Positions 48,829 through 57,366 of a stretch of 64,000 nt of DNA are shown one piece after another. The stretch is from Myxococcales bacterium (GTDB lineage Bacteria > Myxococcota > UBA796 > SXON01). Below the pieces are notes generated by a model, which was given only the letters and a program-made list of their open reading frames with translations, made no database searches and had not been told where the DNA came from. The stretch spans positions 105,784 to 169,783 of the forward strand of contig SHYX01000005.1 in assembly GCA_009692585.1 (NCBI GenBank), given 5' to 3'. The position numbers were made by a program, and so were the translations under genes. Within the stretch, counting starts at the first letter, position 1. The number at the start of each line of letters is the position of its first letter.

Positions 48829-50235
48829 CTAGACGATGCGGAAGTGACCGGCGAGCACGCAGCGGCGCTCGCGGGTGAAGTTCCGCGCGGTGGTGAGGCC
48901 TTCGCCGGTGGGGGAGGCGATGGTGAAGCTGGTGTAGCCTTCACCGGTGAAGCCGAGACCGGCGTAGTTCGGCGCGTTCTTCACGAAGATCGACACGTTG
49001 CTGACCCGCGCCATGCGGTGCAGATGGTCGATGTTCTTGCTGTACATCGAGGCGGTGTGCCCGAATCCGTGTTCGGCGCGAACGGCCATGTCGATGGCCT
49101 CGTGCACGTCCTTGGTCCGAACGATCGCCATGATCGGCATCAGCAATTCGAGTTGAACGAACGGGTGGTCGAAGGGCACTTCGCAGATGATGAGGCGCGG
49201 ATCGCCGACGAAGGGCACGTCGATCTGCTTCAGGTACTCGCTGGCGTTCTTTCCGACCCACCTGGTGACCGTATGGTCCCGCTCGGCGTTGAGGATCAGG
49301 CGTTCCAGCCGGGTGACCTGATGGTTCCGCAGCAGCACGGCGCCGTGTCCGACCATGGTCTCGATGAGCTTGTCAGCGACCTTCTCGACCACGAAGGTCT
49401 CTTTTTCGTCGGAGCAGATCACGTTGTTGTCGAAGCTGCAGCCGGCGATGATCCCCCGCGCCGCCTGATCGATGTCGGCCGCGTCGTCCACGACGACCGG
49501 CGGATTGCCCGGCCCGCCACAGATCGCCTTCTTCCCCGCGTTCATCGCGGCCTTCACCACCGCCGGCCCCCCCGTGACCACGTTGAGGCGGATGCCCTTG
49601 TAGCGGAGCAGTTCGTTGGCGGACTCGATCGTGGGCGACTCGATGACCGTCATGATGTTGTCGGGGCCGCCGACCTCGATCGAGGCGCGGTTGATCAGGT
49701 CGATGACGAAGGCGCTGACGCCCCGCGCACCGGGGTGGGTGTTGAACACCACGGCATTGCCGCCCGACACCATCCCGATCCCGTTGCACAGGATCGTCTC
49801 GGTGGGGTTGGTCGACGGCGTGATCGCCGCGATGACGCCGTAGGGCGCGCGCTCGATGAGGGTGAGGCCGTCGTCACCGGTGTAGGCGATGGGGTCGAGA
49901 ATTTCCGGCCCCGGGGTCTTGTAGATGACCAGGAGGTTCTTCTTGATCTTGTCCTCGATGCGGCCCAGGCCCGTCTCTTCGACGGCGAACGTGGCCAACG
50001 ACCGGACGTCCTCGGCGGTACGCTTGCGGACGTTGGCGATGATCTCGCGGCGCTTTTCGAGGGGCAGCGCGGCAAGCAGGCGCTGCGAGGCAGAGGCGGC
50101 ATCCACGGCTTCGGCCACGGTCTTGTAGCAGCCGAGCCCCTTCTTGGGGGGCTCCGTCCGAGCGGGCGCCGCGTTGCCGGCCTTGATCCGGTCAAGCACC
50201 TGCGACACGATGGTTTCGAGCTGGTCGCGCTCCAT
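48829..50235 (-). CDS. CoA-acylating aldehyde dehydrogenase with N-terminal encapsulation peptide (PduP/EutE-like)
   Basis: The 468-residue product starts with an amphipathic helix MERDQLETIVSQVLDRIKAG and a linker, the usual targeting tag of PduP-type enzymes, then the dehydrogenase domain: ITPSTNPTETILCNG, VVTGGPAVVKAAM, GGPGNPPVVVDD, and the catalytic Cys in DNNVICSDEKE. It oxidises an aldehyde to acyl-CoA with NAD and is the signature enzyme of metabolosomes. With the aldolase it suggests lactaldehyde or a similar aldehyde as intermediate. No phosphotransacylase to recycle CoA is encoded nearby. Confidence 0.95.
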   Translation of the reverse strand: MERDQLETIVSQVLDRIKAGNAAPARTEPPKKGLGCYKTVAEAVDAASASQRLLAALPLEKRREIIANVRKRTAEDVRSLATFAVEETGLGRIEDKIKKNLLVIYKTPGPEILDPIAYTGDDGLTLIERAPYGVIAAITPSTNPTETILCNGIGMVSGGNAVVFNTHPGARGVSAFVIDLINRASIEVGGPDNIMTVIESPTIESANELLRYKGIRLNVVTGGPAVVKAAMNAGKKAICGGPGNPPVVVDDAADIDQAARGIIAGCSFDNNVICSDEKETFVVEKVADKLIETMVGHGAVLLRNHQVTRLERLILNAERDHTVTRWVGKNASEYLKQIDVPFVGDPRLIICEVPFDHPFVQLELLMPIMAIVRTKDVHEAIDMAVRAEHGFGHTASMYSKNIDHLHRMARVSNVSIFVKNAPNYAGLGFTGEGYTSFTIASPTGEGLTTARNFTRERRCVLAGHFRIV

Positions 50236-50244
50236 GCCGTCTCC

Positions 50245-50544
50245 CTAGCCCGAGGTGGACTTGTCGTAGAGCACGGTGCCACCGGCATCGACCGTGTCTA
50301 CGATCGCCATGATCACCGCGTCGACCGGACGGGAGTCGGTGACCTTGGTCTGCCGCGCCGACGAGCCCGAGGCATAGAGCACCACCTCGCCCACGCCGGC
50401 GCCCATGGCGTCAGCCGCGACGACGAAGGCGTCCTTTCCCTGCATGTCCAGCGAAAGGTCCTGCACGAGATAGAGGCGCAGCCCCTCGAGCTTCTCGTCC
50501 TTGCGGGTGCTGACGACGGTCCCGACGACCTTGCCGAGCTTCAT
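50245..50544 (-). CDS. BMC shell vertex protein, BMC-P (EutN/CcmL family)
   Basis: A 99-residue EutN/CcmL protein: [46 protein letters not shown] and [13 protein letters not shown]. It has the canonical SSARQT loop and is the most typical of the three paralogues, so probably the main vertex pentamer. It lies between the BMC-H gene (6 bp) and the dehydrogenase gene (9 bp). Confidence 0.94.
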   Translation of the reverse strand: MKLGKVVGTVVSTRKDEKLEGLRLYLVQDLSLDMQGKDAFVVAADAMGAGVGEVVLYASGSSARQTKVTDSRPVDAVIMAIVDTVDAGGTVLYDKSTSG

Positions 50545-50550
50545 CGGTGC

Positions 50551-50841
50551 TTACTTCTTATCGCCCTGGCGACCGAGCGGGAGCACCTGATCGATGTTCT
50601 CGTGCGGGCGGGGGATGACGTGCACGCTGACGAGTTCGCCGACGCGCTGAGCCTGACGGGCGCCGGCCTCGGTCGCCGCCTTGACCGCGGCAACGTCACC
50701 CCGGACGATCGCGGTGACATAGCCACCACCGATCTTCTCGAAGCCGACCAGTTCGACGCGTGCTGCCTTGAGCATCGCGTCCGCCGCTTCGACCATCGCC
50801 GTGAACCCCTTGGTCTCGATCATTCCGAGCGCGTCAGACAT
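50551..50841 (-). CDS. BMC shell protein, hexameric BMC-H (PduA/EutM-like)
   Basis: A 96-residue single BMC-domain protein: [21 protein letters not shown], the pore-lining loop [20 protein letters not shown], and [17 protein letters not shown]. It forms the hexagonal facets; the GGG pore segment would pass small polar metabolites. It is the only BMC-H in the window. Second gene of the operon, 41 bp after the BMC-T gene. Confidence 0.96.
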   Translation of the reverse strand: MSDALGMIETKGFTAMVEAADAMLKAARVELVGFEKIGGGYVTAIVRGDVAAVKAATEAGARQAQRVGELVSVHVIPRPHENIDQVLPLGRQGDKK

Positions 50842-50882
50842 CTGAAACTCCTGTGCCGGTGTACTTGGGAAGAAAGACTACT

Positions 50883-51497
50883 CTATTTGTTCTGGCATGC
50901 GTCGATCGCCGCGATGGCGGCCGCCGCGGCGCTGTCGATTTCGGCCTCGGAGCCCGCCATCCAGAGGCGCCCGAACGCGCCGTAGGGCTGCAGGTTGACG
51001 AGGTTGACGTTCGCGGCCTTCTCGGCTTCGTTCGCGGCCAACACGATCCAGGCCGCGGGCTCGGTTTCGAGTATGAACAGGCTCTGGCCGGGGATGAGCA
51101 TCATTCCCTGGCGATTGCGATTGATGAGCTGCGCCTGGTAGGCGTGCACGGCGCGGATGACCTGGTTGGAGGTCACCTTCGGCGGGACGTACTGGTCCTC
51201 CCGGAGCGAGAGGAATCGCAGCACCGCGTCCCCGGCCGAGCGGACCTCGCCCTTGTCGTCGTGGTGGAGCTCCAGCAAACCAAACGCGCGCTCGACCACC
51301 TGGACTGCGGGAATGGCGCGCGTCGCCTTGAGGGCCACGTCAGTGACGCGGTTGATGATCATGCCAGGCGCGGTCTCGATCCAGATGCTCGCCTGCCCGG
51401 CGAGCGGCAAGAAGCCCCGCGCGGTGGTGCCGGTGAAGGCGGCCAACTGCGGCTGGAGGCTGTCGAGGAAGACGTAGCTGCGGAGCGTGACCGACAC
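50883..51497 (-). CDS. BMC shell protein, double-layer BMC-T
   Basis: The 204-residue protein has two BMC domains and is homologous to the satellite BMC-T at 9009-9653 (shared [48 protein letters not shown]). Such trimers stack face to face with gated pores and may act as airlocks for larger metabolites. The start was set to GTG 51497, which has AGGAG 6 nt upstream; the open frame beyond it (to 51587) has no family similarity. It is the first gene of the BMC operon. Confidence 0.92.
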   Translation of the reverse strand: MSVTLRSYVFLDSLQPQLAAFTGTTARGFLPLAGQASIWIETAPGMIINRVTDVALKATRAIPAVQVVERAFGLLELHHDDKGEVRSAGDAVLRFLSLREDQYVPPKVTSNQVIRAVHAYQAQLINRNRQGMMLIPGQSLFILETEPAAWIVLAANEAEKAANVNLVNLQPYGAFGRLWMAGSEAEIDSAAAAAIAAIDACQNK

Positions 51498-51595
51498 GCG
51501 GACTCCTGTCCTGGGGCCGGCCGGACGTAGCCTGCCGCGGGGGGGCGTGTCAACGGAGGGAATGTCGGTTACCGAGGCGGGCGCCAAAGGATCCC

Positions 51596-52345
51596 ATGCG
51601 CCTCGTCCCCGCCCTGCTCAGCGTTCTTCTCCTCTCGGGTTGTCCCGACCCCACCGCACCGGCGGATGGTGACGGGCCCGGAGCCCCCGGCGGTGGCCCT
51701 GGTGGCCCTGGTGGCCCGCCCCCAACCGAAGGTGCTGGTGGCGCCGGTGGCTCGGGTCCGCCCCCGGTAACCCAGAAGTTCGAGGTGACCGCGGGCGAAG
51801 GCGTGAAGCTGTCCGGAACCATCACCTACACGGGCACCAAGGCCGGGGCGATTCACATCGACTTCCTCCGTGCCGGCGACAACGGCAGCTTTCCAGTCCT
51901 CCTGGATTCGTTGACCGTAGAAAAGGCCGGACCGTGGGAGGTCGAGGCGCCCAAGGGCCTCGGGAAGATCGGCGTGGTCGGGTACGTCGACGTTGCGGGG
52001 GATGGTCCCAACGATGGCGACCCCGCGGCCCGCGTCACCGGGCTGGTTGACGTTGGCCTGGACGCGGTCACTGGCCTCGATCTTGCGCTCTCGGACACCC
52101 CTGACCTCGGAGACTTCACTCCCGGCAAGGGAGAGAAGGGTCCGCCGCCCGGGGCGCCTGGTGCGGAGGGCGCTGCGGCCCCGGCGGGCGGTGCCCCTCC
52201 GGCGGGCGGTGCTCCTCCCGCCGATGGCCCACCGCCCGCGGGCGGCGCTCCGATCGATCCGGCCGCTCCTCCCGCTGGTGCACCCCCGGCCGGGGCCGTG
52301 CCGTCGGGCGGCGCGCCGGCGCCGGCGGGCACGCCGCCGGGCTAG
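51596..52345 (+). CDS. Putative lipoprotein with Gly/Pro/Ala-rich tails
   Basis: The 249-residue product begins [19 protein letters not shown] (lipobox SGC). A Gly/Pro-rich linker (about 25-58) precedes a single beta domain ([19 protein letters not shown] ... [17 protein letters not shown]) and a long C-terminal PPAGGAP-type repeat tail (about 180-249). The domain resembles small transthyretin-like folds that bind nothing recognisable. It is divergent from the BMC operon across 98 bp that must hold both promoters. Confidence 0.7.
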   Translation: MRLVPALLSVLLLSGCPDPTAPADGDGPGAPGGGPGGPGGPPPTEGAGGAGGSGPPPVTQKFEVTAGEGVKLSGTITYTGTKAGAIHIDFLRAGDNGSFPVLLDSLTVEKAGPWEVEAPKGLGKIGVVGYVDVAGDGPNDGDPAARVTGLVDVGLDAVTGLDLALSDTPDLGDFTPGKGEKGPPPGAPGAEGAAAPAGGAPPAGGAPPADGPPPAGGAPIDPAAPPAGAPPAGAVPSGGAPAPAGTPPG

Positions 52346-52348
52346 TCC

Positions 52349-53758
52349 ATGGGCGGCTTCGCCGGCCTCCTGGGCGCGCGGTCGGCGTCGACGTTGGTTC
52401 GGATGGCCCGGGTGTTGGACGCCCGCGGTCCTGCCGCCCGGTGGGAGGGTGCAGAGGGCGGCGCCGCCTTCGTGGTCGCCGCCAGTGGGGTCCCTGGGTC
52501 GGGCAGCCCCGTCGGGAGCGCCGAGGGCGTTCTGGTCGCGGTCGACGGTCCGGTGTCGGGGCTCAAGGCCCTGGCCGCCGAGATGGAGCTGGAGGCCGAC
52601 GCCGAGGTGGGCATGGTCCTGGCGAGACTCGTGGCGCGTACAGGATTTTCGCGTGCGTTCGCGCGCTTGCCTGGCGACGTGTCGCTGGCTGCGTGGGACG
52701 TCGCCGCCGCGCGCGGGTGGTTGGCGCGCGACCGAGCGGGGGCACGAGGGCTCCGGTGGGCGCGTGTCGAGGGAGGAATCGCCTTTTGCACGGATCCGCG
52801 CGGGCTCCTGGTGGCCGGCCTCATCGAGCCGGGCCGCGAGGCGGGGGGGCTGGCCGCTGGTCAGGTGATGGAGGTGTGCGGGGACGTGGTCTCCCCCGGG
52901 GCCGTGCCCCTCGCGCCGGTGCATCCCCGCGGGTCGGCGGGCAACCTCGACCGCTGGACCCGCTCGCTGCGATTCGGTCTCGACCTGGCCTACGCTACGC
53001 GCGTGCGCTCCTGCCAACCGCACGCCATCGCGCTTTCCGGAGGCGCGGCCTCGGCGGCCCTGGTCGCCGTGCGGCCGCGGGAGGCCGGACCTACCGTGGC
53101 GCTGACACTCCGGGGGCCTCGGGGCATCGAACCGGGCGTGCACGCGCTCGCCGCTGCGGCCGGACTCCGTCTGGTGGACGTCACCTGGGACGCCGACGTG
53201 CTCGCGAGCCTGATGGAAGAGGTCGCGCCCGCCGCTGCGTGGGCCCGCCCCGAAGCGTGGGCGTGGGCGGCGTTGGCGCGTGCGGCGTGGCGGGAGGGCG
53301 CGCTCGGGATGGTCGCAGGCGTGGGTGCTGGCCACGGGTTCGACCCACCGGTGGTCGGACGACTCTCGGGGTTCGTTGGCCGCCGGGCTCGTGAACTCAC
53401 GCCCGAAGAGGAACGCGCCCGGACCGCGCGGGGGCTGCTCCTCCCCGAGGTGGAGCTCGCCGATCTGGATGCGGGCTGCGCCAGCTTCGGACTCGATGCC
53501 ATCGCGCCGTTCGCTGATCCAGCGGTGCTCGGGGTGGCATGTGCCGTGCCGGCGGGCGCGCACCATGCTGGCGGGCGCCGGGCGCTGCTTGTGGCGGTGG
53601 CCCGCGCTGGCGGTGTCGACCGTGCGTCGAGGGCGCCGGAACCGTGGCAGGTGCTGTCCAGGGGGCTGCTTCCGGGTCTGCCGGACGAGCCGGTCGCCAT
53701 GCGCCGCTCCTTCGCCGAGCACATCGGCGCCCGGGGCCTCCTCGGCCCAACGGGATAG
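52349..53758 (+). CDS. Asparagine-synthetase-like protein without catalytic residues
   Basis: The 469-residue product follows the asparagine synthetase B layout: N-terminal amidotransferase-like half starting MGGFAGLLG with an LDARGPA segment, and a C-terminal synthetase-like half with ALSGGAASAALVAV. In active enzymes residue 2 is the nucleophilic Cys (MCGIAG) and the ATP-pyrophosphate loop is SGGxDS; here residue 2 is Gly and the Asp is Ala. Both active sites therefore look dead while the fold-defining parts remain. It starts 3 bp after the lipoprotein gene and is followed 9 bp later by the peroxiredoxin-like gene. Role unknown. Confidence 0.75.
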   Translation: MGGFAGLLGARSASTLVRMARVLDARGPAARWEGAEGGAAFVVAASGVPGSGSPVGSAEGVLVAVDGPVSGLKALAAEMELEADAEVGMVLARLVARTGFSRAFARLPGDVSLAAWDVAAARGWLARDRAGARGLRWARVEGGIAFCTDPRGLLVAGLIEPGREAGGLAAGQVMEVCGDVVSPGAVPLAPVHPRGSAGNLDRWTRSLRFGLDLAYATRVRSCQPHAIALSGGAASAALVAVRPREAGPTVALTLRGPRGIEPGVHALAAAAGLRLVDVTWDADVLASLMEEVAPAAAWARPEAWAWAALARAAWREGALGMVAGVGAGHGFDPPVVGRLSGFVGRRARELTPEEERARTARGLLLPEVELADLDAGCASFGLDAIAPFADPAVLGVACAVPAGAHHAGGRRALLVAVARAGGVDRASRAPEPWQVLSRGLLPGLPDEPVAMRRSFAEHIGARGLLGPTG

Positions 53759-53767
53759 CCCGCGGCC

Positions 53768-54298
53768 ATGGGCCTCCGAGACGTCCTTCGTAAGCTCCCC
53801 GCGCCCGCGCAGGAGGCCCTCCGTGACCGCGCGTACCCGCGTCTGCTCCCCGAAGGCGAGACGGCCCCGGAATGGCATCTCCAGTCGTGGGACGACAGTT
53901 GGCACCGGCATGGTCGCCACTGGTCCATCCTCGCGTTTGTCGCGGACCTCGACGACGAGGCGGACCGTGGCCAATTGCGGGCGCTGGAGGCTCACCAGGG
54001 CGATTTCGCCCGGCTCAACGTTCGGGTCTTTGGAATCAACCCCGCCGAAGGGCCGGCTCAGGCGGTGAAGGCCAAGGAGCTTGGGCTCACCTTCCCGATG
54101 TTGACCGACCGGGGCGGTTCGGTGGCCAGAATGTTCGGCGCGTCGCTCCAGCTTCCGCTGCGCCCGCTTTCTCTCTCGGCGCTCTACCTGGTGAATCCTG
54201 ACCGGAAGGTGAGGTTGTCGAACCGGGGGCGGCCGAGTGTCGAGGCGGTGATCCGATCGGTCGAGGCGCTGCAGCGGGCGACGAGGACGGGGGCGTAG
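53768..54298 (+). CDS. Peroxiredoxin/AhpC-like protein lacking all cysteines
   Basis: The 176-residue product has a thioredoxin-fold peroxiredoxin pattern: LLPEGETAPEWHLQSWDD, WSILAFVADLDDEADRGQL where the PxxxTxxC site should be, VRVFGINPAEGPAQAVKAKE, LTFPMLTDRGGSVARMFGA and ALYLVNPDRKVR. There is no cysteine anywhere, so peroxidase activity is excluded. It may have become a binding or structural module. Operon partner of the degenerate asparagine-synthetase gene. Confidence 0.78.
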   Translation: MGLRDVLRKLPAPAQEALRDRAYPRLLPEGETAPEWHLQSWDDSWHRHGRHWSILAFVADLDDEADRGQLRALEAHQGDFARLNVRVFGINPAEGPAQAVKAKELGLTFPMLTDRGGSVARMFGASLQLPLRPLSLSALYLVNPDRKVRLSNRGRPSVEAVIRSVEALQRATRTGA

Positions 54299-54310
54299 GC
54301 GCAGGCGGGC

Positions 54311-55244
54311 GTGGGCATCGACTGCGCGAGGTCGCCCGCCGAGTGCGTCGGTGGCGCCAGGCCGGGTCGCGCCACGCTGTCGGAACAAATTCACGCCAAC
54401 CTCCTTGGTGACGTGGATGGTGACGGCTACGACGACCTCGTCGCCGCCGAACCCTCCGGCGGCGACCCGGCCAACGGCGTCGCGTACCTAGTTCGCGGCC
54501 CGATTTCGGGCACTATCGAGATCTCCGCCTCGGCCCAGGTTTTCTGTGGCGCTTCGTTCGGGGCGCGACTCATGTGCGCGGCGCCCGGCGTTCTGGACGG
54601 GGACGGCCTCGACGGTCTCGTGCTCGCATCCCCGCGACGTGGGCGTGACCGTGCGGTGGGACGAGACCGGGCCCGGGCATGTCACCTACATGGTCCTCTC
54701 CAGACTCGGGGACATCACCGGCGATGGCTACGACGACGTCGGCTTCGGCGCCGCCGCCGAGCCGGAGAGCGCCCTGATGGCCACGCTCTCTGGACCGTTT
54801 GGCGCCGGTCCCGTTCTGGACCTCACCACAGAGTGGGACACCCTGCTCTACTCTACGTCCATAGAAGCCGACGCATCGAAAGGCACCGGACTGGGCGACT
54901 GGAATGGCGATGGCAACAACGATCTGACCGTCGCCGACCCCCAGTTCATCACCGACGCGACGATGTCCACCGGCTACTGCGACGACAATCCCGCTAATTG
55001 TTATATGGGGGCGGTGTTCTTCCTCGCGGGGCCGATCGCGGCGGGGGCCATCGACCTCCACGCACAGGCGGATCGTCTTGAGGGCACATATCCACAGGGC
55101 GAGTTTGGCCGTAGCTTGGCAAGCGGCGGCGACCTCGACGGTGACGGGTTCCCCGACCTGGCCGTCGGCGCGCCGAGCGGCAACGACGCCACCCACGAAG
55201 GCAAGGGTATCGTCTACGTGCTGTTCGGTGGCGGCTGCCCCTGA
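54311..55244 (+). pseudogene. FG-GAP/VCBS repeat protein, 5' truncated and frameshifted
   Basis: The first part (LLGDVDGDGYDDLVAAEPSG ... VLDGDGLDGLVLASP) and the second (RLGDITGDGYDDVGFGAAAE, GLGDWNGDGNNDLTVADPQ, GGDLDGDGFPDLAVGAPSG) are calcium-binding FG-GAP repeats in two different frames; the switch lies near 54630-54640. The first part has no signal peptide and begins right after the upstream gene, so the 5' end is also missing. Active relatives are secreted beta-propellers. Either a decaying gene or a base-call error combined with truncation. Confidence 0.75.
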
Positions 55245-55263
55245 GGTGGCCGGCCGCACCCGC

Positions 55264-55845
55264 TCAGTCGTCGCCCCAGCTCCAACCCAAAGAAAACGCA
55301 CCCAGCAAGACCGCGATCTTCACCCATCGCGCCGCGCTCGCCGCGACGAAAAGCGCGAAGGGCAGCCCGTGTACTCCGGCTCCGATGGTGGCAAGGCCGA
55401 AGGGCAGCGGCAGAACCGCGCCGAGCAGGACGGCACGAATCCCCCATCGATCGAGTGCCGCCGACGTGCCCGAGGCATGAAGGACCCGGCGGAGCGGCCG
55501 GAAGCCTCGCCCGGCGCGACCGAGGAGCCAGCCGAGCATGCTTGCCAAGGTCGAGCATAGCGCGGTGACGATGTACAGCGAGAGGGTCGGCACGCCCGCG
55601 GCGATTCCTACGAGCAGGCCCGGCTGGAAGCCAAGACCCGGGAAAGGATCACCGACGAGCACGATGAGCCCGACCCCCCAGAGACCTCGCTCTGCCACGA
55701 ACGCCATCGCGGCCGCCTCGAGGGGCGCGCGCAGCCACAGGCCCAAGAGCCCGATGCCCGCCATGATGACCGCGGTGGCGACGAGCAGCCGGCGCGCGAT
55801 GGCGAGCCCGCTCATCTGCTCGAAGCTGCTGGTGATGTCGGGCAT
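55264..55845 (-). CDS. DedA/VTT-like inner-membrane protein
   Basis: The 193-residue product has about four to five hydrophobic segments and short DedA/SNARE-associated features: GDPFPGLGFQPGLLVGIAAGV, SMLGWLLGRAGRGF and a C-terminal region with ARWVKIAVLLGAF. DedA/VTT proteins are flippase-like phospholipid or undecaprenyl-phosphate carriers. The ATG at 55845 has a TTAGA element 9 nt upstream and no ribosome binding site, suggesting a leaderless mRNA. Its function within this cluster is not evident. Confidence 0.75.
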   Translation of the reverse strand: MPDITSSFEQMSGLAIARRLLVATAVIMAGIGLLGLWLRAPLEAAAMAFVAERGLWGVGLIVLVGDPFPGLGFQPGLLVGIAAGVPTLSLYIVTALCSTLASMLGWLLGRAGRGFRPLRRVLHASGTSAALDRWGIRAVLLGAVLPLPFGLATIGAGVHGLPFALFVAASAARWVKIAVLLGAFSLGWSWGDD

Positions 55846-55854
55846 CGGCCGATG

Positions 55855-55861
55855 GTCTAAC
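55855..55861 (-). promoter_or_regulatory. TTAGA element close to the DedA-like start (possible leaderless promoter)
   Basis: CGTTAGA on the minus strand is followed by CCATCGGCCG and the ATG. The hexamer TTAGAC ends 9 nt before the start, which is the distance expected between a minus-10 element and a transcription start. Confidence 0.35.
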
Positions 55862-55890
55862 GCGGCTGGCGGCGTGCTACCCTGGATGTC

Positions 55891-57363
55891 GTGAACACTC
55901 ACACCCCCACCGCACCAGCGGCCGATCCGCTCGTCGGCGTGCTGGTCGCAGGGAAATACCGCGTTCTCGGGCTCGTTGCCCGCGGCGGGATGGGGCGAAT
56001 CTACCGCGCTGAGCAGCTTCCGCTCGGTCGCGAGGTTGCCCTGAAGATCCTGACTCGGCCGTTGTTGGGATCGGACCACGACGACTCGGCGCTCGAAAAG
56101 CGCTTTCTGCTGGAGGCCGCGACCTGTGCAAGGTTGAAGCACCAGAACACGGTGAATGTCTTCGACTATGGTGCCTTGGATGTCGCGGGCGATCCCACCT
56201 TCTACATGGTGATGGAGTTGGTGCGTGGACGGACGCTTGCGCAGGCGATTCGGCAAGACGGGCCATTCCCCGCGGTGCGCGCCGCGCGCGTCGCGTTCGA
56301 GATCGCGCGCTCCCTGCGCGAGGCCCACGGCGCCGGTGTCGTGCATCGCGACCTGAAGCCGTCGAACGTGATGCTGGTGGAGACCGACGAAGGGGAGTCG
56401 GTCAAGGTCTTGGACTTCGGGGTGGCCAAGGTCATGACCGCCGGGACGGAGGTGCTGACGACCGACGGCAGCTTTGTAGGTTCACCCAGGTATACCGCCC
56501 CAGAGCAGGTTCGGCAGGAGTCCGTGGATGGTCGCGCCGACCTGTACGCCCTCGGCGTGGTGTTGTGGGAGATGCTGACGGGCGCGGCGCCGTTTTCCTC
56601 GGCAGAGCCCATTCGCACGCTGATGATGCACCTCAACGATCCGTTGCCGGCGTTCGTGTCCGCCCACCCGGTGCCGCCCGCGCTCGAGGCGGCGGTCCGA
56701 CGCCTGCTCGAGAAGTCGCCTGCGGATCGGTACGCCGACGCCGATGCCGTCGTGCTCGCGCTGCGCTCGCTACGTGGCTCCGGTGCTGACGAATACGTCG
56801 TCGAGCCCGCTGCCGTGGACGCGGTCACCGAACCGACGGGGGCCTTCCTCGGGCCGGCTTCGCCACCCGTCTGGGCGTCGATGGCCGTCGTGGCGGTGGG
56901 GATCGGGGTCGCGCTGGTGGTCACCCTGCTGGTCGTCTCCGCCGCGGGATGGTTTGTCTCCCAGGGGGGGCGATCGGGCGGTGAGCCGGACGGCCCGGCG
57001 CTCGCGGAGGCCATCGACGCCTTGGCGGCAGATGGCGGGCCGGTGTTGCGGCCAAAACGCGCCGGGGTCGACGGGGTAGGCGGGGACGAGGTGGTCATCG
57101 AGGCCGACCCCGGACCGGCGGAGGTGTGGATCGGCGGCAAGAAGGTTGGGGACACCCCGTACCGGTTGCGCTACGACGCGGCCGCGACCCTCATCACGCC
57201 GCTCGAGTTCGAACTCCGGCGGCCGGGCTTCCGTGGCACCCCGCTCGCTGTCGCCGGGCGTGACGATGACGGTGTGATCCGCGCTACGTTACAGAAACGG
57301 GTCGAGGCGCCGCGTGGTCCCCAGGGGCCGTCCGGACAGGATGACATCCGGTTGGAGAGGTGA
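55891..57363 (+). CDS. Ser/Thr protein kinase with transmembrane segment and C-terminal PEGA domain
   Basis: The 490-residue product has a complete eukaryote-like kinase domain (about 22-295): GGMGRIYRAEQ, VALK (Lys52), VHRDLKPSN (Asp154), DFG at 175-177, and GSPRYTAPEQ. A transmembrane helix follows (about 328-356), then an extracytoplasmic PEGA domain (about 415-475: EADPGPAEVWIGGKKVGDTP). All catalytic residues are intact. PEGA domains bind surface or wall structures, so this kinase could sense envelope state. The stop TGA is followed directly by the receptor gene in the same frame. Confidence 0.94.
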   Translation: MNTHTPTAPAADPLVGVLVAGKYRVLGLVARGGMGRIYRAEQLPLGREVALKILTRPLLGSDHDDSALEKRFLLEAATCARLKHQNTVNVFDYGALDVAGDPTFYMVMELVRGRTLAQAIRQDGPFPAVRAARVAFEIARSLREAHGAGVVHRDLKPSNVMLVETDEGESVKVLDFGVAKVMTAGTEVLTTDGSFVGSPRYTAPEQVRQESVDGRADLYALGVVLWEMLTGAAPFSSAEPIRTLMMHLNDPLPAFVSAHPVPPALEAAVRRLLEKSPADRYADADAVVLALRSLRGSGADEYVVEPAAVDAVTEPTGAFLGPASPPVWASMAVVAVGIGVALVVTLLVVSAAGWFVSQGGRSGGEPDGPALAEAIDALAADGGPVLRPKRAGVDGVGGDEVVIEADPGPAEVWIGGKKVGDTPYRLRYDAAATLITPLEFELRRPGFRGTPLAVAGRDDDGVIRATLQKRVEAPRGPQGPSGQDDIRLER

Positions 57364-57366
57364 GCC

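Noticed and set aside
48844..50985. Open frame of about 700 codons on the plus strand opposite the BMC operon
   Set aside because: Antisense to aldehyde dehydrogenase and shell genes; Asp/Val/His-rich composition without any domain.
51569..54394. Open frame of about 940 codons on the minus strand across the lipoprotein, synthetase-like and peroxiredoxin-like genes
   Set aside because: Arg/Gly/Pro-rich antisense frame; the plus-strand genes have recognisable folds and ribosome binding sites.
57361..57363. Programmed TGA readthrough joining kinase and receptor
   Set aside because: A kinase with its own membrane helix fused to a protein needing a fresh signal peptide makes little sense; no recoding element was seen. 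An ATC start is the simpler reading, though readthrough stays in the finding as an alternative.
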